Assembly (NCBI RefSeq): GCF_029238675.1
Contig: NZ_JAQWFR010000024.1
Coordinates: forward strand, 28,149 to 92,148
Source of the DNA: Oceanicoccus sp.
Lineage (GTDB): Bacteria; Pseudomonadota; Gammaproteobacteria; Pseudomonadales; Dasaniaceae
Reading direction: 5' to 3'
Length of the DNA: 64,000 bases
Of the stretch, positions 1-8,862 are shown in pieces. The notes under the pieces were generated by a model. The model was not told the DNA's origin. It saw nothing but the letters and a program-made list of their open reading frames with translations, and searched no databases. The translations under genes were made by a program, and so were the position numbers. The stretch's first letter is position 1. Each line of letters opens with the position of its first letter.

Positions 1-89
1 TTGAGGCCTCTGCCAAGTGTCATATCTGGAAGTTTGGGGGGCTCGAATAGCTGCTTGTTATAGCATTAGGAAGGGGTTTCCCACGATTT

Positions 90-113
90 AACAGGCTTAT
101 GGTGGCCTGTTTT
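90..113 (+). terminator. Probable rho-independent terminator before the cox operon
   Basis: A 7-bp inverted repeat (AACAGGC at 90-96, GCCTGTT at 105-111) is followed at once by a short T run. It would end transcription entering from an upstream gene outside the window. No coding frame in the first 65 bases can be supported as a real gene tail. Confidence 0.5.
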
Positions 114-125
114 GTTAAAGATGCG

Positions 126-131
126 TATAAT
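126..131 (+). promoter_or_regulatory. Candidate -10 box (TATAAT) of the cox operon
   Basis: A perfect TATAAT lies just after the terminator hairpin, but no good -35 is seen at 16-18 bases upstream. If used, coxB mRNA would carry a leader of about 280 bases (roughly 138-416), in which I see no convincing gene or known riboswitch. The long minus-strand reading frame through this leader looks like chance. Confidence 0.35.
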
Positions 132-416
132 CGCGGCGTTTTGTCGCACCCAGCGACCGGGGGATACCGAAAAATCGCTATTCATTGTCATTAATGGGCT
201 TATTTGAGCGCGTTTTCGACGAATAAAGCACTCAGCCAGGCTCAAAAGGCCGAAATTGAGTGGTAATACAGCAGCTAAGTAATCACAGGGATGGGAGGTC
301 ACTGCAATATTGTTCCTACGAGTCAGTATTTGTCTCGCTCGGCGCATATCAGTGAAGATGTTAGCGATCCGGATTCTGGGGTATTTTTTAACATTTAAAC
401 AATGGAGACACGGGAA

Positions 417-1574
417 ATGCATTTACGAGCGAAACGGCTGTACAAGCTGGCGCTTAGTCCTGTGCTATTACTGCTCAGTTTTCTGAGTACAGGTGCTTGG
501 GCAGAAGAAGCTCAACGCTGGCAGATGAATATGTCGCCAGGCGTTACCGAAGTTGGGGCAGAAATTTACGGTCTGCATATGATCGTTTTCTGGATTTGTG
601 TAGTGATTGGTATTTTCACTTTTGGCGCAATGTTTTATTCGGTGTTTGCGCACCGTAAGTCAAAGGGTGTTAAGCCAGCTACTTTCCACGAAAGTACAGC
701 AATTGAGATTGCCTGGACTGTCGTTCCCTTTATTATCCTTATCGTGATGGCTTTTCCTGCCACAACCACATTATTAAAAGTCTATGACTTTGATGATTCC
801 GAACTGGATATCCTGGTGACCGGTTATCAGTGGAAGTGGAAGTACGAGTATATTGATGAAGCTGGCGAAAACGTCGTGTTCTTCAGTAACCTGCGTACAG
901 GTAAGACAGAAATTTATAACGAAGACAACAAAGGCGAGCACTACTTATTAGAAGTAGACGAGCCTGTTGTGCTTCCTGTTAACAAAAAAATACGCTTTTT
1001 AGTCACAGCGAATGACGTTATCCACGCCTGGTGGGTACCTGCATTGGCGGTGAAGAAAGACGCGATCCCCGGCTTTATCAACGAAGCCTGGACTCGTCCA
1101 CTGGAAACCGGTGTATACCGTGGCCAGTGTGCTGAGCTATGTGGTCGTGAGCACGGCTATATGCCGATTGTTGTAAACGTCGTTGAACAAGACGAATACA
1201 ACGCGTGGTTAGCAGGCAAAAAATCTCAAGCAGCTGAAATCAAAGCCTTGATGGACAAGCAATTCACCCTTGATGAGCAGATGGTTGCGGGCAAGGTCGT
1301 ATACGACCAATACTGCGCTGCCTGTCACGGTCTGAATGGTGAAGGCGGTATCGGTAACGCCATCGCCGGCAGTCCATATGCTACCGGCGAAGTCGGCCCG
1401 CATTTAAATATGGGTATCAATGGTGTGCCTGGCACAGCCATGCAGGCTTTCGGCGCTCAGCTCAATGATGTCGACATGGCCGCCGTTATTACGTACCAGC
1501 GTAATGCTTTTGGCAATAATATGGGTGACATAGTTCAGCCCATCGACGTTTATAACTTTAAGCAAGGTCAGTAG
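417..1574 (+). CDS. coxB: Cytochrome c oxidase subunit II with C-terminal cytochrome c domain
   Basis: Subunit II of an aa3-type (caa3-like) terminal oxidase. It takes electrons from cytochrome c through the CuA centre and passes them to subunit I. A signal peptide ends near GAWA (about residue 25-30), two membrane helices follow, then the cupredoxin domain with the CuA motif CAELCGREHGYM at about residues 236-247. A class I cytochrome c domain follows with CAACH near residue 299, so heme c is covalently built in. I place the start at 417 rather than at the in-frame ATG at 402 because GGAG (404-407) is well spaced only for 417. First gene of coxB-coxA-ctaG-coxC; coxA follows after 11 bases. 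Confidence 0.96.
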   Translation: MHLRAKRLYKLALSPVLLLLSFLSTGAWAEEAQRWQMNMSPGVTEVGAEIYGLHMIVFWICVVIGIFTFGAMFYSVFAHRKSKGVKPATFHESTAIEIAWTVVPFIILIVMAFPATTTLLKVYDFDDSELDILVTGYQWKWKYEYIDEAGENVVFFSNLRTGKTEIYNEDNKGEHYLLEVDEPVVLPVNKKIRFLVTANDVIHAWWVPALAVKKDAIPGFINEAWTRPLETGVYRGQCAELCGREHGYMPIVVNVVEQDEYNAWLAGKKSQAAEIKALMDKQFTLDEQMVAGKVVYDQYCAACHGLNGEGGIGNAIAGSPYATGEVGPHLNMGINGVPGTAMQAFGAQLNDVDMAAVITYQRNAFGNNMGDIVQPIDVYNFKQGQ

Positions 1575-1585
1575 GAGGAGTCACA

Positions 1586-3145
1586 ATGGGTGCGCACGGG
1601 CCTGCTACAACAGGATTAATGCGTTGGGTAACAACAACCAACCACAAAGATATCGGTACGATGTATCTTTGGTTCAGCTTCGCCATGTTTATCATGGGCG
1701 GTGCTTTTGCCATGATCATTCGTGCGGAATTATTTCAACCGGGCCTACAAATTGTAGAGCCTGAATTCTTTAACCAGATGACTACCATGCACGGCCTCGT
1801 GATGGTATTCGGTGCCATCATGCCTTCGTTTGTTGGCTTGGCTAACTGGTTAATTCCAATGATGATTGGTGCGCCTGATATGGCGTTACCAAGAATGAAT
1901 AACTTAAGTTTCTGGATTCTTCCTCCTACCTTTTTACTGTTGGCTTCAACATTATTTATGGAAGGCGGAGCGCCAAACTTCGGTTGGACATTCTATGCAC
2001 CACTGTCAACGACTTATGCTCCAGACACAGTAACGTTCTTTATTTTCGGCGTTCACTTGATGGGTCTGTCGTCAATCATGGGTTCAATCAACATTATTGC
2101 CACTGTCGTCAACTTACGTGCGCCTGGCATGACGTATATGAAAATGCCAATGTTCGTATGGACTTGGTTAATCACTGCTTTCCTACTGGTTGCTGTAATG
2201 CCAGTACTGGCGGGTGCGGTTACTATGATGTTGATGGATATTCACTTCGGTACCAGCTTCTTCTCAGCGGCTGGTGGCGGTGACCCGGTTCTGTTCCAGC
2301 ATATTTTCTGGTTCTTCGGTCACCCAGAGGTTTACATCATTATCTTGCCTGCGTTTGGTGTGGTGTCACAAATTATCCCAACCTTTGCTCGTAAGCCGTT
2401 GTTTGGTTACGACTCAATGGTTTATGCAACAGCGTCTATCGCTTTCCTATCGTTTATCGTGTGGGCTCACCACATGTATACCGTAGGTATGCCGATTGCT
2501 GGTGAGTTGTTCTTTATGTACGCCACCATGCTGATTGCTGTACCAACAGGGGTTAAAGTATTTAACTGGATCACAACCATGTGGCAGGGTGCAATGACGT
2601 TTGAAACGCCAATGCTGTTCTGTATCGGTTTTGTATTCCTGTTTACCGTAGGTGGTTTCACCGGTGTTATGCTTTCATTAGCACCGGTAGATTTCCAGTA
2701 CCACGATAGCTACTTTGTTGTTGCTCACTTCCATTACGTAATGGTTGCGGGTGCGGTATTTAGTATGTCGGCTGCGGTTTATTACTGGTTGCCGAAGTGG
2801 TGTGGCCGCATGTACAACGAGAGCATGGGTAAAGCCCATTTCTGGATCTCGTTTATCGGCTTTAACCTGACCTTCTTCCCTCAGCATTTCTTAGGGTTAG
2901 CAGGTATGCCACGTCGTATTCCTGATTATGCGCTGCAATTTACTGACTTCAATACCATGTCTTCAGTCGGCGCGTTTATCTATGGTACTTCGCAGTTATT
3001 GTTCCTGTTCAATGTGGTTCGCACCATTACTTCAGGTGAGAAAACCAGCGAAGAGAAAACCTGGGAAGGTGCTGAAGGTCTTGAATGGACCGTTGCAACT
3101 CCCGCTCCTTACCACACATTCTCAACGCCGCCGGAAGTTAAATAA
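1586..3145 (+). CDS. coxA: Cytochrome c oxidase subunit I
   Basis: Catalytic heme-copper subunit that reduces oxygen to water and pumps protons. At 519 residues it is of normal length for a 12-helix subunit I. Visible hallmarks are the CuB/tyrosine motif GHPEVY near residue 246, the paired CuB histidines near 294 (WAHHMY), and HFHYVM near 380 that binds heme a3/heme a. A GGAGG Shine-Dalgarno lies just upstream in the gap to coxB. The HPEVY tyrosine plus the context of CuA subunit II and heme A synthesis genes argue for an A-type aa3 enzyme rather than cbb3 or a quinol oxidase. Confidence 0.97.
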   Translation: MGAHGPATTGLMRWVTTTNHKDIGTMYLWFSFAMFIMGGAFAMIIRAELFQPGLQIVEPEFFNQMTTMHGLVMVFGAIMPSFVGLANWLIPMMIGAPDMALPRMNNLSFWILPPTFLLLASTLFMEGGAPNFGWTFYAPLSTTYAPDTVTFFIFGVHLMGLSSIMGSINIIATVVNLRAPGMTYMKMPMFVWTWLITAFLLVAVMPVLAGAVTMMLMDIHFGTSFFSAAGGGDPVLFQHIFWFFGHPEVYIIILPAFGVVSQIIPTFARKPLFGYDSMVYATASIAFLSFIVWAHHMYTVGMPIAGELFFMYATMLIAVPTGVKVFNWITTMWQGAMTFETPMLFCIGFVFLFTVGGFTGVMLSLAPVDFQYHDSYFVVAHFHYVMVAGAVFSMSAAVYYWLPKWCGRMYNESMGKAHFWISFIGFNLTFFPQHFLGLAGMPRRIPDYALQFTDFNTMSSVGAFIYGTSQLLFLFNVVRTITSGEKTSEEKTWEGAEGLEWTVATPAPYHTFSTPPEVK

Positions 3146-3210
3146 CGGTTGGGTTGTATGTTTTGTAAGAAGTTAAGTAGAAGATGTAGATTGTTGTAAA
3201 AGAGGTAACA

Positions 3211-3792
3211 ATGGCGGATATGCCAACAAACAATGAGGCAACGGGTTCAGTTGCTATGACAGTCGGTAAATTATCGATTGTGGTTGTTGTTATGTTCGCC
3301 TTTGTATTTGTAGTGATGGTGCCGTTATACAATGTGCTTTGTGATGCACTGGGTATTAACGGGAAAACCAGTGGCGAACGTTACCGCGTAGTGGAAGCCA
3401 CCGTTGATACCAGTCGCGAAATTCGAATTTCGTTTGTTGCGACTAATAATGATGGTATGCCCTGGGAATTTCGGCCAACCGATTCTGTTCTCAAGGTGAA
3501 CCCCGGCGCAGTTAACGACACCGTGTTTTATGCCAAAAACCCGCTAGCGGAAAATATGGTGGCTCAAGCAGTACCGAGCGTATCACCGGCACGAGCAGCG
3601 GAGTATTTTCATAAAACAGAATGTTTTTGTTTCAACCAACAGCCTTTAGACGGCGGTGAAGAAACAGAAATGGCACTGCAATTTATTGTCGACCAGGATT
3701 TACCGGCCGATATAAAAAGCATTACCTTGTCGTACACAATTTTTGATGTGACAGCGATGGTTGGTCCTCAAGCCAAAGTTGCCACACGATAA
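3211..3792 (+). CDS. ctaG: Cytochrome c oxidase assembly protein CtaG (Cox11 family)
   Basis: Membrane-anchored periplasmic copper chaperone that delivers copper to the CuB site of subunit I. One N-terminal membrane helix (about residues 15-40) precedes the Cox11 beta domain. The copper-binding CFCF motif is at about residue 138 (ECFCFNQQ). Length of 193 residues is normal. It sits between coxA and coxC, the common position in proteobacteria. Start supported by an AGAGG site a few bases upstream. Confidence 0.95.
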   Translation: MADMPTNNEATGSVAMTVGKLSIVVVVMFAFVFVVMVPLYNVLCDALGINGKTSGERYRVVEATVDTSREIRISFVATNNDGMPWEFRPTDSVLKVNPGAVNDTVFYAKNPLAENMVAQAVPSVSPARAAEYFHKTECFCFNQQPLDGGEETEMALQFIVDQDLPADIKSITLSYTIFDVTAMVGPQAKVATR

Positions 3793-3855
3793 ACAGATAA
3801 AACAAAAAGCTATTTCTTTCGTTGAAAATATCAGCGAAATAAACGGAGAAAAAAA

Positions 3856-4836
3856 ATGTCAGGTCAGAGCAACTCAGATTACGAGAGCTATTACGTTCCC
3901 GAACAAAGCAAGCTGGCTATATTTGCTAGTTTAACTTTGTTTACGGCGTTATTCGGCGCGGCTAATGTGTTGAATGATAGATTGGCGACTATAAAAACAG
4001 GCATAGAGACAGATACCAATTCCTGGTTTATCTTCATCACGGGCCTGGTTTTATTTATGGCGACCTTGTTCGCATGGTTCCGCCAGACGATTATTGAAAA
4101 CCGTGCCGGTATGAACAGCGGCCAGTTAAAACACTCTTACGTTATTGGTATGCAGTGGTTTATCTTTTCAGAAGTGATGTTCTTTGCCGCCTTCTTTGGT
4201 GCGCTATGGTACGTCCGTAACCTTGCAGGCCCATGGTTGGGTGGTGAGGGCGACGGCGGCCGTATGAATAGTTTGATCTGGGAAGGTTTCAGCTACAATT
4301 GGCCAATGATGACGACACCACAGGATGCTGTTGGTATCAGTAATCAGACCATAGCTAACAACGGCATTATGGCCGGCCCCGAGAAGAACCTTAGCTTTCC
4401 TGGTTGGGATAATATCCTGCACTGGTTACCGATGTGGAACACCATCGTGCTAATGACCTCTTCGGTGACTGCGCACATGGCTCACTTGGGTCTATTGGCT
4501 AACAACCGTAAGAAGTTAAACCTTTGGTTAGGTATTACTGTTGCCCTGGGTATCTTGTTCGTTTACTTACAGTATATGGAATACCACGAAGCCTATGTTG
4601 AATACGGCCTGTATCTGCACTCAGGTATTTACGGCTCAACCTTCTTTATGTTGACTGGCTTCCACGGCTTCCACGTTTGTATGGGTATGATTATGCTGTT
4701 GATCCAGTGGCTGCGTTCTACCAAAGCTGGCCACTTTACTGCTGAAGATCACTTCGGTTTCGAAGCCTCATCATGGTACTGGCACTTTGTTGATGTGGTA
4801 TGGGTAGGTTTGTTCCTGTTCGTTTACATCCTTTAA
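3856..4836 (+). CDS. coxC: Cytochrome c oxidase subunit III
   Basis: Seven-helix structural subunit that stabilises subunit I and its proton uptake. The C-terminal part carries the typical HGFHV and SSWYWHFVDVVW motifs. At 326 residues it is longer than the usual 270-295; the extra length is a polar loop of about 60 residues in the middle (about 120-190) between helices. Last gene of the structural oxidase operon: a strong terminator follows at 4858. Confidence 0.95.
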   Translation: MSGQSNSDYESYYVPEQSKLAIFASLTLFTALFGAANVLNDRLATIKTGIETDTNSWFIFITGLVLFMATLFAWFRQTIIENRAGMNSGQLKHSYVIGMQWFIFSEVMFFAAFFGALWYVRNLAGPWLGGEGDGGRMNSLIWEGFSYNWPMMTTPQDAVGISNQTIANNGIMAGPEKNLSFPGWDNILHWLPMWNTIVLMTSSVTAHMAHLGLLANNRKKLNLWLGITVALGILFVYLQYMEYHEAYVEYGLYLHSGIYGSTFFMLTGFHGFHVCMGMIMLLIQWLRSTKAGHFTAEDHFGFEASSWYWHFVDVVWVGLFLFVYIL

Positions 4837-4857
4837 GAAAGCTTGGCAATAACAAGG

Positions 4858-4892
4858 AACGGTTGTGGAGCTAACTTCACAGCCGTTTTTTT
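4858..4892 (+). terminator. Rho-independent terminator after coxC
   Basis: A 10-bp stem with one G-T pair (AACGGTTGTG at 4858-4867 with CACAGCCGTT at 4878-4887) is followed by a run of seven T. It closes the coxB-coxA-ctaG-coxC unit. Confidence 0.8.
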
Positions 4893-4937
4893 ACGTTTAA
4901 AGCATGGTGAATTCGAATGTTATTGCCGCAAAGAAAT

Positions 4938-5007
4938 GTCATCCCCGCGAACGCGGGGATCCAGTGACTTTGGGTGCAGGCTGGGTTCCCGCCCTCGCGG
5001 GAATGAC
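4938..5007. repeat. Intergenic hairpin repeat, copy 1
   Basis: Two imperfectly inverted units, each itself a hairpin: CCCCGCGAACGCGGGG near 4943-4958 and CCCGCCCTCGCGGG near 4988-5001, bounded by GTCAT and ATGAC. The same pattern occurs at 9541, 16741 and, most complete, at 63810. It is non-coding and sits in the convergent gap between coxC and the DUF2909 gene. A short plus-strand frame across it (4843-5118) is composed largely of the repeat and is not a gene. Confidence 0.75.
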
Positions 5008-5016
5008 GGCGATAAG

Positions 5017-5277
5017 CTATTTAGTGACAGGAGTGATTTTTTCGCTATAGCGGGCATCCCATGGGGCATTAGAGCCAAGTTTCCCGGTAAATACGCCGAA
5101 GAAGATAAAGCTCAGTAGTAGAAATGCCAGCACAATTCGCACGGTTAATGCGTTCCAGGTATAGCGGCTGTTATCGTTGTTGCCCGCCGACTGATCCTTA
5201 ATCAGAAAGCCCAGGCTGGTAAATAAACTGATTACCAGGGCGATAAACAGAAATACAATAACCACTTTTAACCACAT
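5017..5277 (-). CDS. DUF2909 family twin-transmembrane small protein
   Basis: An 86-residue membrane protein with one helix at the N-terminus (MWLKVVIVFLFIALVISLF) and a second near residues 42-62, matching the DUF2909 family usually found beside cytochrome oxidase assembly genes. Function is unknown; a role in oxidase assembly is inferred only from position. I choose the start at 5277 because a GGAG lies at the right distance and the family begins with MWLK; an upstream in-frame start at 5313 would add 12 atypical residues. Divergent from the SURF1 gene. Confidence 0.8.
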   Translation of the reverse strand: MWLKVVIVFLFIALVISLFTSLGFLIKDQSAGNNDNSRYTWNALTVRIVLAFLLLSFIFFGVFTGKLGSNAPWDARYSEKITPVTK

Positions 5278-5340
5278 AAATAGACTCCAGAGTCTGTTGG
5301 ATAGAAGTGGCATTATAACTCAGGCAAATTAATCTTTTAT

Positions 5341-6093
5341 ATGTCCGATCTTCAATCAAAGCGATTACAATTTACACCCAACTGGCGCGCTAGCTTGTTG
5401 GCGGTTCTATTGTTGCCTGTAGTAATCTCGTTAGGGTTTTGGCAGCTGGATAGAGCAGAAGAAAAGCGGCAGCTTCAGGACTTATTCGAACATCGGCAGC
5501 TGGCTGGCCCGGTAGCGTTGGAAGCCCTGAATACCCAGGCTGATCTTCGCTACCAGCCCGTGACCCTGAGGGGCGAGTTCGTTAATGAAAAAGCGGTGTT
5601 ATTGGATAATCGAATTTATCAGGGACGCTTTGGTTATGAGATAATAACGCCGTTTCGCCTCGTGGATAGCAAGACAATGGTTTTAGTCAATCGGGGTTGG
5701 TTAGAGGGTGATATCTCCCGCCGTAGCCTGCCGGCTATTAAAGCCATTGCCGGTGAAATAGCGCTCATCGGTGAAGTTTATGTACCGCAGGGTGATGTAA
5801 TGTTACTGGCAGATGAGTCAGCCAGTGGTTGGCCCAGAGTGATGCAGTCACTGAATATAGAGGCACTGCAAAAAGAATTTGAGCAAACACTATTTCCTTA
5901 TAGTGTGCGCATAAAACAAATATCTGCCGCCAGTTATACACCCAATTGGGTAGTGGTAAACCTGCAGCCAGAAAAGCATACCGGTTATGCAGTGCAGTGG
6001 TTTGCTATGGCGGTGGCCTTATTGGTTATTGGTTTATTAGCTAATACCAATCTATGGTCGTTGATTAAACGTAATAAAGTAGAGGTTGTATAA
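5341..6093 (+). CDS. SURF1 family cytochrome oxidase biogenesis protein
   Basis: Inner-membrane assembly factor for aa3 oxidase, implicated in heme a insertion into subunit I. The 250-residue protein has the family layout: a helix near residues 17-36, a large periplasmic domain, and a C-terminal helix near 215-237. Family-typical segments include GFWQLDRAEEKRQL after the first helix and VLLDNR in the domain. First gene of a tight run SURF1 - 6094 gene - ctaA - ctaB - SCO; the next gene begins at the base after its stop codon. Confidence 0.92.
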   Translation: MSDLQSKRLQFTPNWRASLLAVLLLPVVISLGFWQLDRAEEKRQLQDLFEHRQLAGPVALEALNTQADLRYQPVTLRGEFVNEKAVLLDNRIYQGRFGYEIITPFRLVDSKTMVLVNRGWLEGDISRRSLPAIKAIAGEIALIGEVYVPQGDVMLLADESASGWPRVMQSLNIEALQKEFEQTLFPYSVRIKQISAASYTPNWVVVNLQPEKHTGYAVQWFAMAVALLVIGLLANTNLWSLIKRNKVEVV

Positions 6094-6735
6094 GTGTCAG
6101 GGCAAGTTTTTAAATCGCAGCAAGAAGTCGAGCAAAATAGAAAGAATCGTAAAGTCATTCTAGGTATTTTTGGAATACCTGCATTGGTATTTATTTTGTC
6201 GACAGGTCTTTATCTTTTAGTGTCTTCTAAAGCTGTTGATATGGGCACGGTAAACAATGGTGAATTACTTGTTCCGCCGTTGCAGTTTGCCGAGCTGCCC
6301 TTAATGAATATTGACGGTGAAACATTTGATTATTCAAAGCCGGAACCGAAATGGGCTTTTGTGGTTTTAGGCGGCCAACGTTGCGAAGGCAGCTGTGAAA
6401 GAATGTTATATATCGCCAGGCAAAGCATTATTGCGCTAGCAAAAAAAATGAATCGGGTGCGGTTAATCTATGTCACTAATAATGGTATTGATGACGCCCT
6501 AAAAGAACGCTTTGACACAGAGTATAAAGGCGTTGATGTTGTTTCATTACAAGATGTAGAGCTACAGCAATTATTTACCCCTGTAGATATCGACCCTTTT
6601 AAAGTAAATACATTTTATGTCGTTGATCCTCGCGGTTGGTTAATGATGCACTACCAAGCAGAAAATACCGAACAGGACACACTGAACACCTTAGGCAAAG
6701 CTGTTGTTCGCGATATGAAACGATTAATTAAGTAA
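6094..6735 (+). CDS. Membrane-anchored thioredoxin-fold-like protein of the cox assembly operon
   Basis: 213 residues, GTG start directly after the SURF1 stop. One N-terminal membrane helix (about 23-45) and a periplasmic domain with CEGSC (C-x3-C), the same cysteine spacing as in SCO copper chaperones, followed by segments that look like a thioredoxin fold (RLIYVTNN, NTFYVVDPRG). A gene of this type is commonly found between surf1 and ctaA in gammaproteobacteria. A copper or thiol-redox role in oxidase assembly is inference from the motif and position. Confidence 0.75.
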   Translation: MSGQVFKSQQEVEQNRKNRKVILGIFGIPALVFILSTGLYLLVSSKAVDMGTVNNGELLVPPLQFAELPLMNIDGETFDYSKPEPKWAFVVLGGQRCEGSCERMLYIARQSIIALAKKMNRVRLIYVTNNGIDDALKERFDTEYKGVDVVSLQDVELQQLFTPVDIDPFKVNTFYVVDPRGWLMMHYQAENTEQDTLNTLGKAVVRDMKRLIK

Positions 6736-6752
6736 GACAAAAGGCAAAATGA

Positions 6753-7946
6753 ATGGCTTTATTTAATTCTCCCGAAAATCGATTGCCCGGTTTTAAACTG
6801 GCACTAATAGCCTCTATCTTTGCGGTGCTTGTTCTGGCCTTGGGCGCTTTCACTCGTTTGGCTGATGCTGGCTTAGGCTGCCCTGATTGGCCTGGCTGTT
6901 ACGGCCATGTACTTTGGCCGACCAGTGCCGAGGATGTTAAGGCGGCTAATCAGGCTTATCCTGACATGCCGGTTGAACACGATAAAACCTGGCCAGAAAT
7001 GGTGCATCGTTATTTGGCCCAGGCCTTGGGGTTTTTCGCCATTGCTATATTTATTTTAGCGGTGCGATATAGGGGGCAGGAACAACCGGTAAAAACTATC
7101 AGTGCATTATTGGTTACCAATGTTTTATTAACGGCGGTGACTGCGGTTGTTGGTGTGGTTATGGAACCTTTTGCGGTGGCCTCAGTAATCGCTACGATAC
7201 TGACCCTGGCATACTTCGGATTAAAACGAGGGACGTCCGTCCAGCCCTTTAAATTACCGGCGTTTTTGCTGGCCTTTATTATTTTGCAGGGTTTATTCGG
7301 CATGTGGACAGTGACCTTAAAGCTTTGGCCACAAGTCGTCACCTCTCACTTATTAGGTGGTTTCACTACCTTTAGTTTGCTGTGGCTATTAACCCTTCGC
7401 CTTAATAATTTGCAATGGCAAGTACCAGCAGTAAACTTCGAACAGCTTAAAGCCTTCCGACGGTGGGCGGTGATTGGTTTAGTGATTGTCTTTGTTCAAA
7501 TAGCATTAGGAGGTTGGACGACGTCTAACTATGCTGCGGTTGCCTGTCCGGATCTGCCAACTTGCCAGAACCAGTGGCTACCAGATATGGATTTCAACGA
7601 AGGCTTTAATATCACGCAAAGTATTGGCCCTAACTACCTCGGTGGTATTATGGATAACGAAGCGCGTGTCGCGATTCACTTTATTCACCGTGTAGGCGCG
7701 ATTATTACCACGGCTTATTTGCTGTTTTTAATCGTTGTTCTATATATGCGCATAGCGTTGCCAGAAACTCGCACTATAGCTTCGGTGATCCTGGGGGTGT
7801 TAATACTGCAGGTTCTTTTGGGCTTGGGTAATATTATTTTTCAGTTTCCAGTATCGGTCGCCGTGGCGCATAATTTGGTAGGTGCCCTGCTTCTAATCAC
7901 TATGGTAACGTTAAACCATCGTGTTTTTACAGCAAAGCCCGTTTAG
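6753..7946 (+). CDS. ctaA: Heme A synthase (COX15/CtaA family)
   Basis: Oxidises the C8 methyl of heme O to the formyl group of heme A in the membrane. 397 residues with eight predicted helices arranged as two four-helix halves. The first half has GAFTRLADAGLGCPDWPGCYG and the heme-ligand histidine in MVHRYLAQ; the second half repeats the pattern with the ACPDLPTCQ cysteine pair and HFIHRVGA. Follows the thioredoxin-like gene by 17 bases and precedes ctaB by 11. Confidence 0.95.
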   Translation: MALFNSPENRLPGFKLALIASIFAVLVLALGAFTRLADAGLGCPDWPGCYGHVLWPTSAEDVKAANQAYPDMPVEHDKTWPEMVHRYLAQALGFFAIAIFILAVRYRGQEQPVKTISALLVTNVLLTAVTAVVGVVMEPFAVASVIATILTLAYFGLKRGTSVQPFKLPAFLLAFIILQGLFGMWTVTLKLWPQVVTSHLLGGFTTFSLLWLLTLRLNNLQWQVPAVNFEQLKAFRRWAVIGLVIVFVQIALGGWTTSNYAAVACPDLPTCQNQWLPDMDFNEGFNITQSIGPNYLGGIMDNEARVAIHFIHRVGAIITTAYLLFLIVVLYMRIALPETRTIASVILGVLILQVLLGLGNIIFQFPVSVAVAHNLVGALLLITMVTLNHRVFTAKPV

Positions 7947-7957
7947 AGATTTTTAGT

Positions 7958-8845
7958 ATGTCAGAGTCAACCAGTGAACCGTCGAGTCCATCCACCACCT
8001 GGGGGGACTACTACGAGCTAACCAAACCTAATGTAGTGTATTTAATGCTGCTCACCTCCGCCATTGGCATGTTTATGTCTGTGCCGGGCATAGTGCCATT
8101 GGATATTTTGATTTTCGGAAATTTGGGTATTGGCCTGTGCTCTGCCTGTGGCGCAGTAGTTAATCACTTGGTAGACCAACGTATTGATACCTTGATGAAC
8201 CGCACTAAAAAGCGCCCTGTTGCCCAGGGCCGTATTAGTCAGGCGCATGCGGGTATCTTTGCCCTGGTATTGGGCGCAGTGGGTCTGGCAGTTTTATTAA
8301 TCTTCACCAATCAGCTAACAGCATGGTTGACATTGTTTTCGCTGATTGGCTATGCGGTAATTTATACCCTGTGGTTAAAGCGCGCGACGCCACAAAATAT
8401 TGTGATTGGTGGCTTGCCGGGTGCTGCTCCCCCGCTCTTAGGCTGGACTGCGGTTAATAATGAAATTCACGGCCACGCCCTACTTCTGGTGCTTATTGTT
8501 TTTGCCTGGACCCCTCCGCATTTTTGGGCTCTGGCGATTAATCGTAAAGAAGACTATGCCAAAGCCGCTATTCCCATGCTGCCAGTAACACATGGTGTTG
8601 AGTACACGGCCTTTCATATTCTGTTATATACCTTTGTACTAATCGCTGCAAGCTTACTGCCCTTCGCTACGGGCTTATCCGGTTTGTTGTACCTGGCGGG
8701 TGCCGTTATTTTGGGTGTTGTCCATCTGTATTACTCTATCGCTATAATGCGTAATAAACCTGGCGCGCCAATGGCAACTTTTAAGTATTCTCTTGTCTAC
8801 TTAATGGCGATATATATTATTATGCTAGTTGATCACTACGTATAA
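7958..8845 (+). CDS. ctaB: Protoheme IX farnesyltransferase (heme O synthase)
   Basis: UbiA-superfamily membrane prenyltransferase that attaches farnesyl to heme B, giving heme O for CtaA. The first Asp-rich motif appears as NHLVDQRIDTLMNRTKKRP (about residues 70-88) and the second conserved loop contains WTPPHFWALAINRKEDY (about 188-205). 295 residues, normal length. With ctaA it supplies heme A for the oxidase encoded upstream. Confidence 0.95.
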   Translation: MSESTSEPSSPSTTWGDYYELTKPNVVYLMLLTSAIGMFMSVPGIVPLDILIFGNLGIGLCSACGAVVNHLVDQRIDTLMNRTKKRPVAQGRISQAHAGIFALVLGAVGLAVLLIFTNQLTAWLTLFSLIGYAVIYTLWLKRATPQNIVIGGLPGAAPPLLGWTAVNNEIHGHALLLVLIVFAWTPPHFWALAINRKEDYAKAAIPMLPVTHGVEYTAFHILLYTFVLIAASLLPFATGLSGLLYLAGAVILGVVHLYYSIAIMRNKPGAPMATFKYSLVYLMAIYIIMLVDHYV

Positions 8846-8862
8846 CGACTTTAGGAAAAGCG

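Noticed and set aside
1..63. Tail of an upstream gene at the left edge
   Set aside because: Several frames are open for only 15-20 codons and none resembles a known protein end.
66..422. 118-residue minus-strand frame across the coxB leader
   Set aside because: No ribosome site, no family resemblance, and it runs through a terminator hairpin, the promoter and the coxB start.
4843..5118. 91-residue plus-strand frame after coxC
   Set aside because: It consists of a terminator, the hairpin repeat and the complement of the DUF2909 gene.
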